A stretch of DNA of 6,811 nucleotides from Anaerolineales bacterium (GCA_919901875.1 CAKKQG010000158.1:1-6811), one strand, 5' to 3'. Shown: positions 1-5,888, numbered from the stretch's first letter. Made by a program: numbers and translations. Notes: a model not told the origin generated them from the letters alone.

Positions 1-101
1 TTTGGCGGTTCAACAATTTCTAATCGCGCCAAATGCCTTATGCCGAGTCGGTATAACTCGGCGACAAGCATTTCATCTGTGATCGTTTTTGTGTCCAACA
101 T
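1..101 (-). CDS. Partial unrecognised protein, N-terminus only
   Basis: An open frame starts at an ATG on the minus strand (complement of 99-101) and runs without a stop to the left edge, giving 33 residues that begin MLDTKTITDEMLVAELYRLG. The stretch is predicted helical and charged, with no signal peptide and no CxxC motif. It follows the glpB stop codon by 29 nt, in the same direction, so it is probably co-transcribed with glpA and glpB. The upstream 30 nt are occupied by a heptamer repeat and no clear Shine-Dalgarno site is visible. I do not recognise the family. The position would suit glpC, but GlpC normally starts with a ferredoxin-like cysteine cluster and none is visible here. The composition looks like a real coding N-terminus; the function is unknown. 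Confidence 0.6.
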   Translation of the reverse strand, partial: MLDTKTITDEMLVAELYRLGIRHLARLEIVEPP

Positions 102-106
102 AGGTT

Positions 107-148
107 TCACTGCTCACTGATTACTGTTCACTATCCACTGATCACTTT
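107..148. repeat. Heptanucleotide repeat tract, consensus TCACTGA, six units
   Basis: Six consecutive 7-nt units can be read from 107 to 148: TCACTGC, TCACTGA, TTACTGT, TCACTAT, CCACTGA, TCACTTT. The tract fills the junction between glpB and the next gene and also supplies the last codons and the TAG stop (131-133) of glpB. Tandem heptamers resemble the short tandemly repeated sequences (STRRs) described in heterocystous cyanobacteria; the resemblance to that class is inference. Confidence 0.8.
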
Positions 149-1372
149 CCACGCTGTTCCTAATTCAATCCCTTCCCTCGACCCCTCATTCACCCTATCC
201 GCTCCTGCCAGCACACTCCCAACCGCAAACAGATTCTCGGCGATGACTTTGCCGTTGGCATCAATCGGGCGAAGATTTTTATCCACGCTCAAACCGAACT
301 TGGCGTAAGGATGTGAAGCGAGAAAAACTTCGTTCGTCCATTCACCACGAGACCCGAAGGGTTTCCGAAACCCTTCGGGTCTGTCACTGGCGATTGGAAG
401 ATTAAAGATTGACTCGCGCACCGTGCCATCCATCTCGCCGATGATGCCGCCATTTAAAAATCCGCCGCAGGCTAAGATGTATTGCTCGGCTTTATATTCC
501 TTGATGTGACCATTCATGTCGGCGGATGCCGACACCACGCGCCCGCCTTCAATCTCCCCTGTCACCGTTGGTCCCATAATGAATCGCCCGCCGTGATTCT
601 GGAAATCATCGCGCAACAAGTTAAACAACCGCATCCCCGGCACACTCGGCGGCAGGATCGGAATCTCGAAGAGTTCAATGCCTAATTCCGATTCGAGATG
701 TCCTTTCGCTTCAAGCGAATGATCGAGTCCAAGAATTGCCGGGATGCCGATTCGTTTCGGCGAATCCTTGAGCCACGGTTTCCATAGTGCGATCACTTCG
801 GCGCGATAGTCGGGCTTATCAAATAAATGTGCGAGATCGGTGGCGTAACTATCACGGTGGAAGGGGGCGGAGGGTAAATGAAGATCAATGACTTGAAGAT
901 TAGGGATTAGGGATTGGACGCGAAGCGTGGAGATTGCGAGATGGGCGTTGAAGTCCCGGAAGCCGTGAATGTTGGCGAGAGCGAGATCCTCTTTGCGCGA
1001 GAGATTCCCCGCGAGCATCGTCTCTGGAATTAAACAGGCGTGGCGGGTGCTGCCAACGGCGGTAGGCAGTTTAAAGTTTTTGCCGACTTCGCCGTGAAGC
1101 GGGTAGCTGTGTTCGGCGCAGATCGTTTTGAATTGATCAACTGCGTCTTTAAGCGTTTGCGATCCGATAATGCCGTAAGGATGACTCTTAGATCGCGTAA
1201 GCAGTGACAGTGTGGGCTTGTCGCCATTCACCACGTCAATCGTCCCCGCGCCGATGTGCGTTGAACCGACTCCGCGCGCGAGAAGCAAAACCTTCTTGCC
1301 ACGACGCGCGGCGAGTGCGCCAGCGTATAAACCTGAAAGACCGCAACCGATGACGATAAGATCGTAAGCCAT
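131..1372 (-). CDS. glpB: Anaerobic glycerol-3-phosphate dehydrogenase subunit B (GlpB)
   Basis: Flavoprotein partner of GlpA in the respiratory oxidation of sn-glycerol-3-phosphate to dihydroxyacetone phosphate at the cytoplasmic face of the membrane. The 413-residue product is close to E. coli GlpB (about 419). An N-terminal Rossmann FAD motif GCGLSG (residues 9-14) sits in YDLIVIGCGLSGLYAG. Family landmarks follow: PPSVPGMRLFNLL (241-253), RGEW (342-345), and the C-terminal FAD-contact stretch ENLFAVGSVLAG (379-390). It lies 61 nt downstream of glpA. No Shine-Dalgarno sequence precedes the ATG; instead there is a T6 run directly before it, following a hairpin, so expression may depend on read-through or coupling. 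Two repeat elements are embedded in the frame (898-918 and 350-382), and the final residues K-V-I-S-G are coded by the 107-148 heptamer tract. The frame is intact, so it is probably functional. Confidence 0.93.
   Translation of the reverse strand: MAYDLIVIGCGLSGLYAGALAARRGKKVLLLARGVGSTHIGAGTIDVVNGDKPTLSLLTRSKSHPYGIIGSQTLKDAVDQFKTICAEHSYPLHGEVGKNFKLPTAVGSTRHACLIPETMLAGNLSRKEDLALANIHGFRDFNAHLAISTLRVQSLIPNLQVIDLHLPSAPFHRDSYATDLAHLFDKPDYRAEVIALWKPWLKDSPKRIGIPAILGLDHSLEAKGHLESELGIELFEIPILPPSVPGMRLFNLLRDDFQNHGGRFIMGPTVTGEIEGGRVVSASADMNGHIKEYKAEQYILACGGFLNGGIIGEMDGTVRESIFNLPIASDRPEGFRKPFGSRGEWTNEVFLASHPYAKFGLSVDKNLRPIDANGKVIAENLFAVGSVLAGADRVNEGSREGIELGTAWKVISG
350..382. repeat. Perfect 15-bp palindrome inserted in frame in glpB
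   Basis: The arms at 350-364 (agacccgaagggttt) and 368-382 are exact inverted repeats separated by the 3-nt loop ccg. The element is 33 nt, a multiple of three, and codes for roughly residues 331-341 of GlpB (RPEGFRKPFGS). Compared with my memory of E. coli GlpB, where about 33 residues separate the REPI segment from the QQFG segment, this protein has about nine extra residues exactly here. That supports an insertion into an ancestral gene rather than a chance hairpin. Confidence 0.85.
898..918. repeat. Three heptamers (GATTAGG x2, GATTGGA) within glpB
   Basis: Units GATTAGG (898-904), GATTAGG (905-911) and GATTGGA (912-918) are contiguous. The tract is 21 nt, exactly seven codons, so it keeps the frame; it covers about residues 152-159 (VQSLIPNL). 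It belongs to the same sequence type as the longer GATTGGA tract in glpA at 1797-1831. The unit count is low, so origin as an inserted repeat is likely but not certain. Confidence 0.6.
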
Positions 1373-1380
1373 AAAAAATA

Positions 1381-1428
1381 GAAGTCAGAGGTCGGAAGTC
1401 GGAGGCTGACCTCTGACTTCCGACCTCT
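1381..1428. repeat. Heptamer-built inverted repeat between glpA and glpB
   Basis: Units GAAGTCA, GAGGTCG, GAAGTCG and GAGGCTG run from 1381 to 1408 and are followed by their complement up to 1428. Arms 1387-1405 and 1410-1428 pair over 19 positions with a single non-complementary position (1401/1414) and a 4-nt loop (ctga). Weaker pairing continues outward, 1380-1385 with 1430-1435, reaching the glpA stop codon. Read on the minus strand, the hairpin is followed by TATTTTTT and then the glpB ATG, so it has the outline of an intrinsic terminator or attenuator placed inside the operon. Whether it terminates is untested. Confidence 0.8.
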
Positions 1429-1433
1429 AATTT

Positions 1434-3026
1434 CTAGCTAGTCCTCTCTGTCGGATACACTTCAACCTCTTGTTCCGTCTTCAAACTATCTACTCCCAGA
1501 ATCGTTTTATAGATATTGAGATTGAGTTCAAGTGAATGAAGGCTGTGTCCCCACATCACCGGACGCTCGCCTTTCCAGCGTTCTTGTAAAAATTGTAGTA
1601 GTTGCGCGTTGGATTGAGTTGCGCTGAGATTCAATGTTTCGTGAATGATGCCTGCCGCGCGATAGGCGCAGAATCCGCTTTGGCAGGGACCCATGCCCAA
1701 ACGCAGATCGCGGCGAAGGTCGTTGAGGATGGGGGAGCGGGATTCTTTGAGATGAGTTTCAATTTGCTCTCGCGTGACCAACTCGCACTCGCAGATGGTT
1801 GGAGATTGGGGATTGGAGATTGGAGATTGATGCTCAATGTCTGCGAGTCGTTTAGTCAGAGAATGTAATTTCGTGCCGCTTGGTTCTAAAATGTTTGAAG
1901 CGGTTAGGCACTTGCGATCTGTTTTTAAAACTTCGCAGGCTTTATCTACCAACTGCTCAGCCATTAATCGGAACGTGGTGAATTTGCCGCCGACCATAGA
2001 GAGCAAGCCATTAACGCCGTCGCGCGACTCGTGATCGACTAAACTGTGGGCGCGAGTCATCACCCGCGAATCTTTTGATGTGTCGTGATCATAAAGTGGG
2101 CGCACGCCAGCCCACGCTCGCAAGGCGCGAAAATTTTTGAACGAAGGAATTAATTGCTCGCCTTCGTTCATCATCAAATCAATCTCCCAATCTTCAATGG
2201 AGTATTTATCGGGGGAGGGCACGGCGGTGTCTGTTGTGCCGATGACGGAGACGGTGCCCACTGGAACGATAATGTCGCCATCCGAAGGGGGCTTTAAACG
2301 GTTGATCACCGTGTTCACTAAACGCGAGTTCATAGCGATCATCACACCTTTGCCCGCTGTCACTTTCAATTCGCATCCGGCAAGCGAAGCGATGTGACCA
2401 GCCCACGCGCCACTGCAATTAAGAATGATGTCGCAATAGATCGTGAAGCGCTCACCTGTAGCAAGGTTCTCTCCCGCGACTCCGACAACGCGATCCCCAT
2501 CTTTGAGAATCTGATCCACGCGGTGGCGCAAATACACTTCGCCGCCCGCCGCGCGGACTCCGTTTGCCAGTAGGTGCAATGCGTCAAACGAATCGCACGA
2601 GGCATCGTTGACATGAATCGCGCGAGAAATTTTTGGATTGAGCAAAGGTTCGCGTTGGAGAGCTTCGCTAATTTTAATTTCGGTGAATGGCACTTGGCAT
2701 TGACGCGCGGCTTCGATAAATTGGTCGGCGTAATCGGCGGGGTCGTGAGGGGTAGAGACGAAAAAGCCGCCCGTGTCCTCAATGGCTGAGGGCATGAGTC
2801 GGCGCAACCGTTGATTCTCTTCGGCGCACTCGCGCGCCGATTGAGGATCACGAATCACGTAGCGCCCGCCGCTGTGCAACAATCCGTGATAACGCCCGCT
2901 CGTGCCGTGCGCCAGATCACCTTTTTCTAATACCAGTGTTTTAAATCCGCGCAAGGCAGCATCCCACCCCGCGCCGAGTCCGGTGGCGCCGCCGCCGAGA
3001 ATCAAAATTTCAGTTGAGAGTTTCAT
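1434..3026 (-). CDS. glpA: Anaerobic glycerol-3-phosphate dehydrogenase subunit A (GlpA)
   Basis: Catalytic FAD subunit oxidising sn-glycerol-3-phosphate to dihydroxyacetone phosphate and passing electrons toward the quinone pool. Length 530 residues, against about 542 for E. coli GlpA. The N-terminal DAO-type fold carries GGGATG (11-16) in ILILGGGATGLGAG, with E34 of VLEKGD at the end of the second beta strand and the family signature HGTSGRYHGLLHSGGRYV (40-57). A C-terminal BFD-like domain has C412-E-C414 and C448-x4-C453 in the motif GMGPCQSGFCAYRAAG; four cysteines in this pattern suit a [2Fe-2S] site, which separates GlpA from the aerobic GlpD. The end (LQERWKGERPVMWGHSL) is also typical of GlpA. 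A heptamer tract sits in the linker just before C412. It is the first gene of a minus-strand operon with glpB. The ATG at 3026 fits the Rossmann strand; no strong Shine-Dalgarno site is visible. Confidence 0.95.
   Translation of the reverse strand: MKLSTEILILGGGATGLGAGWDAALRGFKTLVLEKGDLAHGTSGRYHGLLHSGGRYVIRDPQSARECAEENQRLRRLMPSAIEDTGGFFVSTPHDPADYADQFIEAARQCQVPFTEIKISEALQREPLLNPKISRAIHVNDASCDSFDALHLLANGVRAAGGEVYLRHRVDQILKDGDRVVGVAGENLATGERFTIYCDIILNCSGAWAGHIASLAGCELKVTAGKGVMIAMNSRLVNTVINRLKPPSDGDIIVPVGTVSVIGTTDTAVPSPDKYSIEDWEIDLMMNEGEQLIPSFKNFRALRAWAGVRPLYDHDTSKDSRVMTRAHSLVDHESRDGVNGLLSMVGGKFTTFRLMAEQLVDKACEVLKTDRKCLTASNILEPSGTKLHSLTKRLADIEHQSPISNPQSPTICECELVTREQIETHLKESRSPILNDLRRDLRLGMGPCQSGFCAYRAAGIIHETLNLSATQSNAQLLQFLQERWKGERPVMWGHSLHSLELNLNIYKTILGVDSLKTEQEVEVYPTERTS
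1797..1831. repeat. Five heptamers (GATTGGA type) within glpA
   Basis: Contiguous 7-nt units GGTTGGA, GATTGGG, GATTGGA, GATTGGA, GATTGAT. On the coding strand the unit reads as variants of CCAATCT/CCAATCC, close to the CCCCAAT-type heptamers (STRR1) known from heterocystous cyanobacteria. It codes for residues about 399-410 (HQSPISNPQSPT), a low-complexity Ser/Pro/Gln stretch between the FAD domain and the cysteine domain, one residue before C412. A flexible linker would tolerate such an insertion. Confidence 0.8.
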
Positions 3027-3075
3027 GGCTGTGACGGCTTCTTTTTTGCGAGGAGAGTGTGAGGCATTACGAAAA

Positions 3076-3084
3076 AGTATAACA
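3076..3084 (-). promoter_or_regulatory. Putative extended -10 element for glpAB
   Basis: On the minus strand this reads TGTTATACT, an extended -10 (TGn plus TATACT, one base off TATAAT). No good -35 hexamer lies 16-18 nt upstream, which is compatible with an extended -10 promoter. The predicted start of transcription near 3069 would give a leader of roughly 40 nt before the glpA ATG at 3026. Prediction from the motif only. Confidence 0.4.
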
Positions 3085-3093
3085 GAAGTTTTA

Positions 3094-3122
3094 TTCCAAA
3101 ATAGAGCGATCCAGTGTATCTT
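3094..3122 (+). promoter_or_regulatory. Weak sigma70-like promoter for the lipoprotein gene
   Basis: TTCCAA (3094-3099), a 17-nt spacer, and TATCTT (3117-3122) on the plus strand, about 50-60 nt upstream of the ATG at 3181. Both hexamers are imperfect. The 154-nt region between the divergent glpA and lipoprotein starts must contain promoters for both directions; I see no clear operator palindrome in it. Confidence 0.25.
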
Positions 3123-3180
3123 TCATGGTAGAGATTTGCGTCGTTAGAAAAAACTATCCCATTTTGAAAGCGAGAAAACC

Positions 3181-4518
3181 ATGAACCATAAATTGATCCC
3201 TCACCTCACGCTCGTCGCGTTGATCATTGCGTCGCTGGCGTGCAACCTCTCAGGTGTTGCCGATACTCCACCTGATGCGACCGGCACTTTCGCCGCTGTG
3301 TTGACTCAAGCCGGCGGCACCGCCAAAGCGAGCTTGCCGACACAACCGGCGGCAAGCGTGGCGCCGCCAACGGGTGCGCCTCCATCTGTTGCGCCCCCGT
3401 CCGTTGCGTCTGCCACGAACCCTCCGCCCACCTCTGCCGCAACATCCACGCCCGCGCCGACTTTCACCTCTGCGCCCACCGCAACACAAGGCACGATAGG
3501 CTGTGTTGACGATGGAAAATACGTCGCCGACATTACGATCCCGGATGGCACAACGTTTGCCACGCCTGCCGCCTTCACTAAAACATGGCGTGTACAGAAT
3601 ATCGGCACTTGCACTTGGAACACAACGTACTCATTGAAGTTTGTTGGCGGCGCGCAATTGAGCGGACCGTCCGCTATTGCCATGCCAACAAATGTTGAGT
3701 CGGGTGCAACCGTTGATCTGTCGGTGAGTTTAACTTCGCCTGCGACTCAAGGAACGTATATCGGTCAATGGCGATTGACCAACGCCAGTGGCAGTGCCTT
3801 CGGCACGAATGGAAGCCCGCTCATAGTTTCAATAGTTGTGCCTGCGCCTACCACGCCGCCGACAGTTGCTCCCACAGCTGCTCCCGGCGCAACGCTCGTG
3901 ATCCCGCCATTACTTCTCCCGCTACCGCCTCTCGTAATTATTCCGCTGGGTTCACGCGCCAGCCATTATGCGGGCAACTGGTACAACAACAATGTGAACA
4001 CGAGCGGTATTACGCAACTCAACGTTACCGCAACATCCACAAACGCAATCAGCGTGCAGGGATGGGGAAGTTGCTCTCCAACCGATTGTGTATGGGGCAC
4101 TGGCAGCGGCACCGTTTCGGGAACGACGATCACGGTCAGCAATTTCTCTAGCGCGTCCGGCACCAATGTGTTATCCATCCCGTCATCGGGAACGTTGCGC
4201 GCGGTGAGAAGCGGCAACACCTACGATTTTCATCAAGGACCTATCAACAGTGATTGGGTTGGCACATGGACGAATCTGGCGGCGACCAACAACATCACCA
4301 AGATCATCATCGGCGTATCGGGCGCGCAGCTGACCTTTCACCCTTACGGCAAATGTTCGCCGAGTGATTGCGATTGGGGCACCAAGTCCTTTGGTTCTAA
4401 TAACCCGATCAACACCGGCGCTTCGTTCACACACAATTTGAGCGTGCGGCTTGTGCGCGCAAATTATCTTGAGATCGTTGACTCGACGGTGTCCAAGACG
4501 GAATATTTCGGACGATAA
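3181..4518 (+). CDS. Predicted lipoprotein: NBR1-like Ig domain plus two tandem C-S-P-x-D-C-x-W-G modules
   Basis: 445 residues. An N-terminal signal (MNHK, then hydrophobic LTLVALIIASLA) ends at C21, a plausible lipidation cysteine (S-L-A-C, not a perfect lipobox). Residues 45-105 are a Pro/Ala/Thr/Ser-rich stalk. Residues 107-220 match the Ig-like domain of the NBR1 central type (N_BRCA1_IG): KTWRVQNIGTCTW (134-146), then TYIGQWRLTNASG (192-204), with C108 and C144 possibly paired. A second Pro-rich linker, partly hydrophobic, covers 221-256. Residues 261-354 and 356-445 are two copies of a module with GxW near the start (W267, W363) and CSPxDCxWGT about 30 residues later (C298/C303, C392/C397). 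It is probably anchored on the outer face of the membrane, with the modules presented away from the cell for binding; the ligand is unknown. The start was chosen for the signal peptide; the ribosome site is weak. Confidence 0.88.
   Translation: MNHKLIPHLTLVALIIASLACNLSGVADTPPDATGTFAAVLTQAGGTAKASLPTQPAASVAPPTGAPPSVAPPSVASATNPPPTSAATSTPAPTFTSAPTATQGTIGCVDDGKYVADITIPDGTTFATPAAFTKTWRVQNIGTCTWNTTYSLKFVGGAQLSGPSAIAMPTNVESGATVDLSVSLTSPATQGTYIGQWRLTNASGSAFGTNGSPLIVSIVVPAPTTPPTVAPTAAPGATLVIPPLLLPLPPLVIIPLGSRASHYAGNWYNNNVNTSGITQLNVTATSTNAISVQGWGSCSPTDCVWGTGSGTVSGTTITVSNFSSASGTNVLSIPSSGTLRAVRSGNTYDFHQGPINSDWVGTWTNLAATNNITKIIIGVSGAQLTFHPYGKCSPSDCDWGTKSFGSNNPINTGASFTHNLSVRLVRANYLEIVDSTVSKTEYFGR
3961..4515 (+). 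repeat. Protein-level tandem duplication in the lipoprotein C-terminus
   Basis: Residues 261-354 and 356-445 align without large gaps at their cores. GNWYNNNVNTSGITQL matches GTWTNLAATNNITKI, and GSCSPTDCVWGT matches GKCSPSDCDWGT. The spacing between corresponding tryptophans is 96 residues and between corresponding first cysteines 94. DNA identity between the copies is low outside the cysteine motif, so the duplication is old. The motif resembles a W-G-x-C-[HS]-P-x-D-C-x-W-G pattern that I recall from other bacterial extracellular proteins; I cannot name a Pfam family for it with certainty. Confidence 0.75.
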
Positions 4519-4521
4519 ACA

Positions 4522-4560
4522 AAAAGACTTCCGAAGTCTTCGAGACTTCGGAAGTCTTTT
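4522..4560. terminator. Bidirectional intrinsic terminator between the lipoprotein gene and fmt
   Basis: Arms 4522-4539 (aaaagacttccgaagtct) and 4543-4560 are perfect 18-bp inverted repeats with the 3-nt loop tcg. The stem begins with AAAA and ends with TTTT, so either strand has a T-run after the GC-bearing stem. It starts four bases after the lipoprotein stop and overlaps the fmt stop codon (4559-4561), as expected for convergent genes. Each arm is itself nearly palindromic around gacttcCgaagtc, a feature of mobile palindromic repeats as well as terminators. Confidence 0.85.
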
Positions 4561-5467
4561 AAAGTTGCGCGCCGACGAAAGACGGATTACCGTTCACAAA
4601 ACTGATCGCGCTCATCGGCTTCTTGCCTGCCGGTTGAACGTCATCCAAGATCAAAATGCCGTCGGATGTGCCGATGGCGATCTCGTTTTTGATTTTGATC
4701 ACCTTGCCGCTTTCTACGGTGACGCCGCCTTGCGCGCGGCAGCGAATGATCTTAAGTGGAGCATCTTTCCAAAGCGTGTAGGCCCCGGGCCAGTCGCTCA
4801 TGGCGCGCACCCGTCTTTCTAGCGCAACCGCACTCTGGCTAAAATTAACCAAGCCGTCTTCTTTCTTGAGCATCGGGGCGTAAGTGGCGAGCTCGTCATT
4901 TTGTTTAATTGGAGTCAATGTGCCATTGAGATACTCATTCAGTTTTTCTTTGAGCAACGCCGCGCCGAGATGCGAAAGTTTTTCGGCGAGAGAGGTTGTG
5001 GTGTCCGTCGCTTCAACCCGGATTAATTTTGTCGCCAGCATGTCGCCGGTATCAATGCCCGTATCCATTTTCATTAACGTCACACCCGCTTCTACATCTC
5101 CGGTAAGAATGGCGGCGGCGATAGGCGCCGCCCCGCGATGGCGCGGCAAGAGCGAAGCATGGACATTTACACATCCATGCGGCGGCAGATTTAAAACACT
5201 GGCGCGTAAAATTTGTCCAAAGGCGGCGACCACGATTACGTCGGGCGACCACGTTTGAAGTTGTTCAATCGCCTCTTTCAACTTTTCAGGTTGGATGATT
5301 GGCAATCCGAGTTCAAGGGCAGCCAGTTTGACGGGGCAGGGCGTTAAGTGTTTGCCGCGCCCGGCGGGGCGGTCGGGCTGGGTGACCACTCCCACCACCG
5401 AGTCGGCGACCCCTTTTAAACTGGGGACGGCGAAGGCCGGTGATCCCATAAATACAATTCGAGTCAT
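4559..5467 (-). CDS. fmt: Methionyl-tRNA formyltransferase
   Basis: Cytosolic enzyme that transfers a formyl group from 10-formyltetrahydrofolate to the amino group of methionyl-tRNA(fMet), preparing the initiator tRNA. 302 residues, against about 315 in E. coli, so complete. The N-terminal formyltransferase fold starts MTRIVFMGSPAFAVPSL and has QPDRPAGRGKHLTPCPVK (30-47). The catalytic region is NVHASLLPRHRGAAPI, with N101 and H103 matching the Asn and His of this enzyme class, followed by MDTGIDTGDM (134-143) carrying the catalytic aspartate. The remaining C-terminal part (about 205-302) fits the tRNA-binding OB-like domain. The gene stands alone; def (peptide deformylase), a frequent neighbour, is not in the window. 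A TAAAAT lies close upstream of the ATG on the minus strand, but no convincing -35 or Shine-Dalgarno site is present. Confidence 0.96.
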   Translation of the reverse strand: MTRIVFMGSPAFAVPSLKGVADSVVGVVTQPDRPAGRGKHLTPCPVKLAALELGLPIIQPEKLKEAIEQLQTWSPDVIVVAAFGQILRASVLNLPPHGCVNVHASLLPRHRGAAPIAAAILTGDVEAGVTLMKMDTGIDTGDMLATKLIRVEATDTTTSLAEKLSHLGAALLKEKLNEYLNGTLTPIKQNDELATYAPMLKKEDGLVNFSQSAVALERRVRAMSDWPGAYTLWKDAPLKIIRCRAQGGVTVESGKVIKIKNEIAIGTSDGILILDDVQPAGKKPMSAISFVNGNPSFVGAQL

Positions 5468-5538
5468 GGCTGCGATTTTAGCATGAAGGTCGTATCTTCA
5501 TCACAAAATGGGTGTTTCATAAATAGGTAAGAAGATAG

Positions 5539-5566
5539 TTGCATTTCGGTTTAAATATCGTACAAT
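5539..5566 (+). promoter_or_regulatory. Sigma70-like promoter for the small membrane protein cluster
   Basis: TTGCAT (5539-5544), a 16-nt AT-rich spacer, and TACAAT (5561-5566). Each hexamer differs from consensus at one or two positions. It lies about 45 nt before the ATG at 5613 and is the best promoter match in the 145-nt region between fmt and the TM2 gene, which otherwise holds only the divergent fmt leader. Confidence 0.6.
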
Positions 5567-5600
5567 GGCGTCAAGTTGTTCATCCCAATTCTATTTTCCG

Positions 5601-5607
5601 TAGGAGG
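5601..5607 (+). promoter_or_regulatory. Strong Shine-Dalgarno site for the TM2 gene
   Basis: TAGGAGG ends five nucleotides before the ATG at 5613. It is the strongest ribosome site in the window and fixes the start of the TM2 protein. Several other genes here (glpB, glpA, fmt) lack one, so this gene is probably translated comparatively well. Confidence 0.85.
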
Positions 5608-5612
5608 AAAAC

Positions 5613-5888
5613 ATGCAATCCACAAATCAGATTCAACCCAGTGACCCGCCCAAAGATCCCATTATCGCCGCAGTGCTGAGCGTGTTGTTGCTCGGTGGTG
5701 TTGGTCAAATGTATCTTGGGCAAACCAAGAAAGGCGTGATCTTGATCGTCGCCACGATTGTGCTGTCGTGCGTGGGCGTCGGCTTTATCATCCCGTTCGT
5801 CGGCGCGTACGATGCCTATGTCATCGGCGGCAAGCTCAAAGGCGGCAAAGCCGTGGGCGACATGGAGTTCTTCTGGCAAGCAGGCTAA
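5613..5888 (+). CDS. TM2-domain small membrane protein
   Basis: 91 residues with the TM2 layout: a short polar N-terminus (MQSTNQIQPSDPPKDP), a first hydrophobic segment (about 17-30), the signature GGVGQMYLGQTKKG (28-41) at the turn, a second hydrophobic segment (about 42-64), and a D-A-Y element after it (67-69). The tail contains K/G repeats (GGKLKGGKAVGD). TM2 proteins are short two-span inner-membrane proteins; their molecular role in bacteria is largely undefined, so no specific function is assigned. The start is set by the strong Shine-Dalgarno site and the upstream promoter. It is first of three same-strand small membrane proteins, with 72 nt to the next. The family call is firm. Confidence 0.92.
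   Translation: MQSTNQIQPSDPPKDPIIAAVLSVLLLGGVGQMYLGQTKKGVILIVATIVLSCVGVGFIIPFVGAYDAYVIGGKLKGGKAVGDMEFFWQAG

Noticed and set aside
1..101. Calling the left partial gene glpC
   Set aside because: The 33 visible residues contain no cysteine and do not resemble the GlpC N-terminus; position alone is not enough.
107..148. Repeats at 107-148 and 1381-1428 as a CRISPR array
   Set aside because: The units are 7 nt, directly adjacent and imperfect; there are no 25-40 nt repeats with unique spacers and no cas genes.
2366..2851. 161-codon open frame on the minus strand
   Set aside because: It lies fully inside glpA on the same strand in another frame; composition is low-complexity and it has no recognisable motif, while glpA is clearly coding.
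3136..3160. Promoter made of TTGCGT and CTATCC upstream of the lipoprotein gene
   Set aside because: The spacer is only 13 nt and the -10 match is poor; TTCCAA/TATCTT further upstream has correct spacing, though it is weak too.
3306..3683. Antisense frames of 73-125 codons over the lipoprotein stalk
   Set aside because: They arise from GC-rich low-complexity Pro/Ala/Thr codons and give Arg- or Gly/Ala/Val-rich products without domain features.
4451..4822. 123-codon plus-strand frame bridging the terminator
   Set aside because: It overlaps the end of the lipoprotein gene, the terminator hairpin and the antisense of fmt; the product has no known motif.
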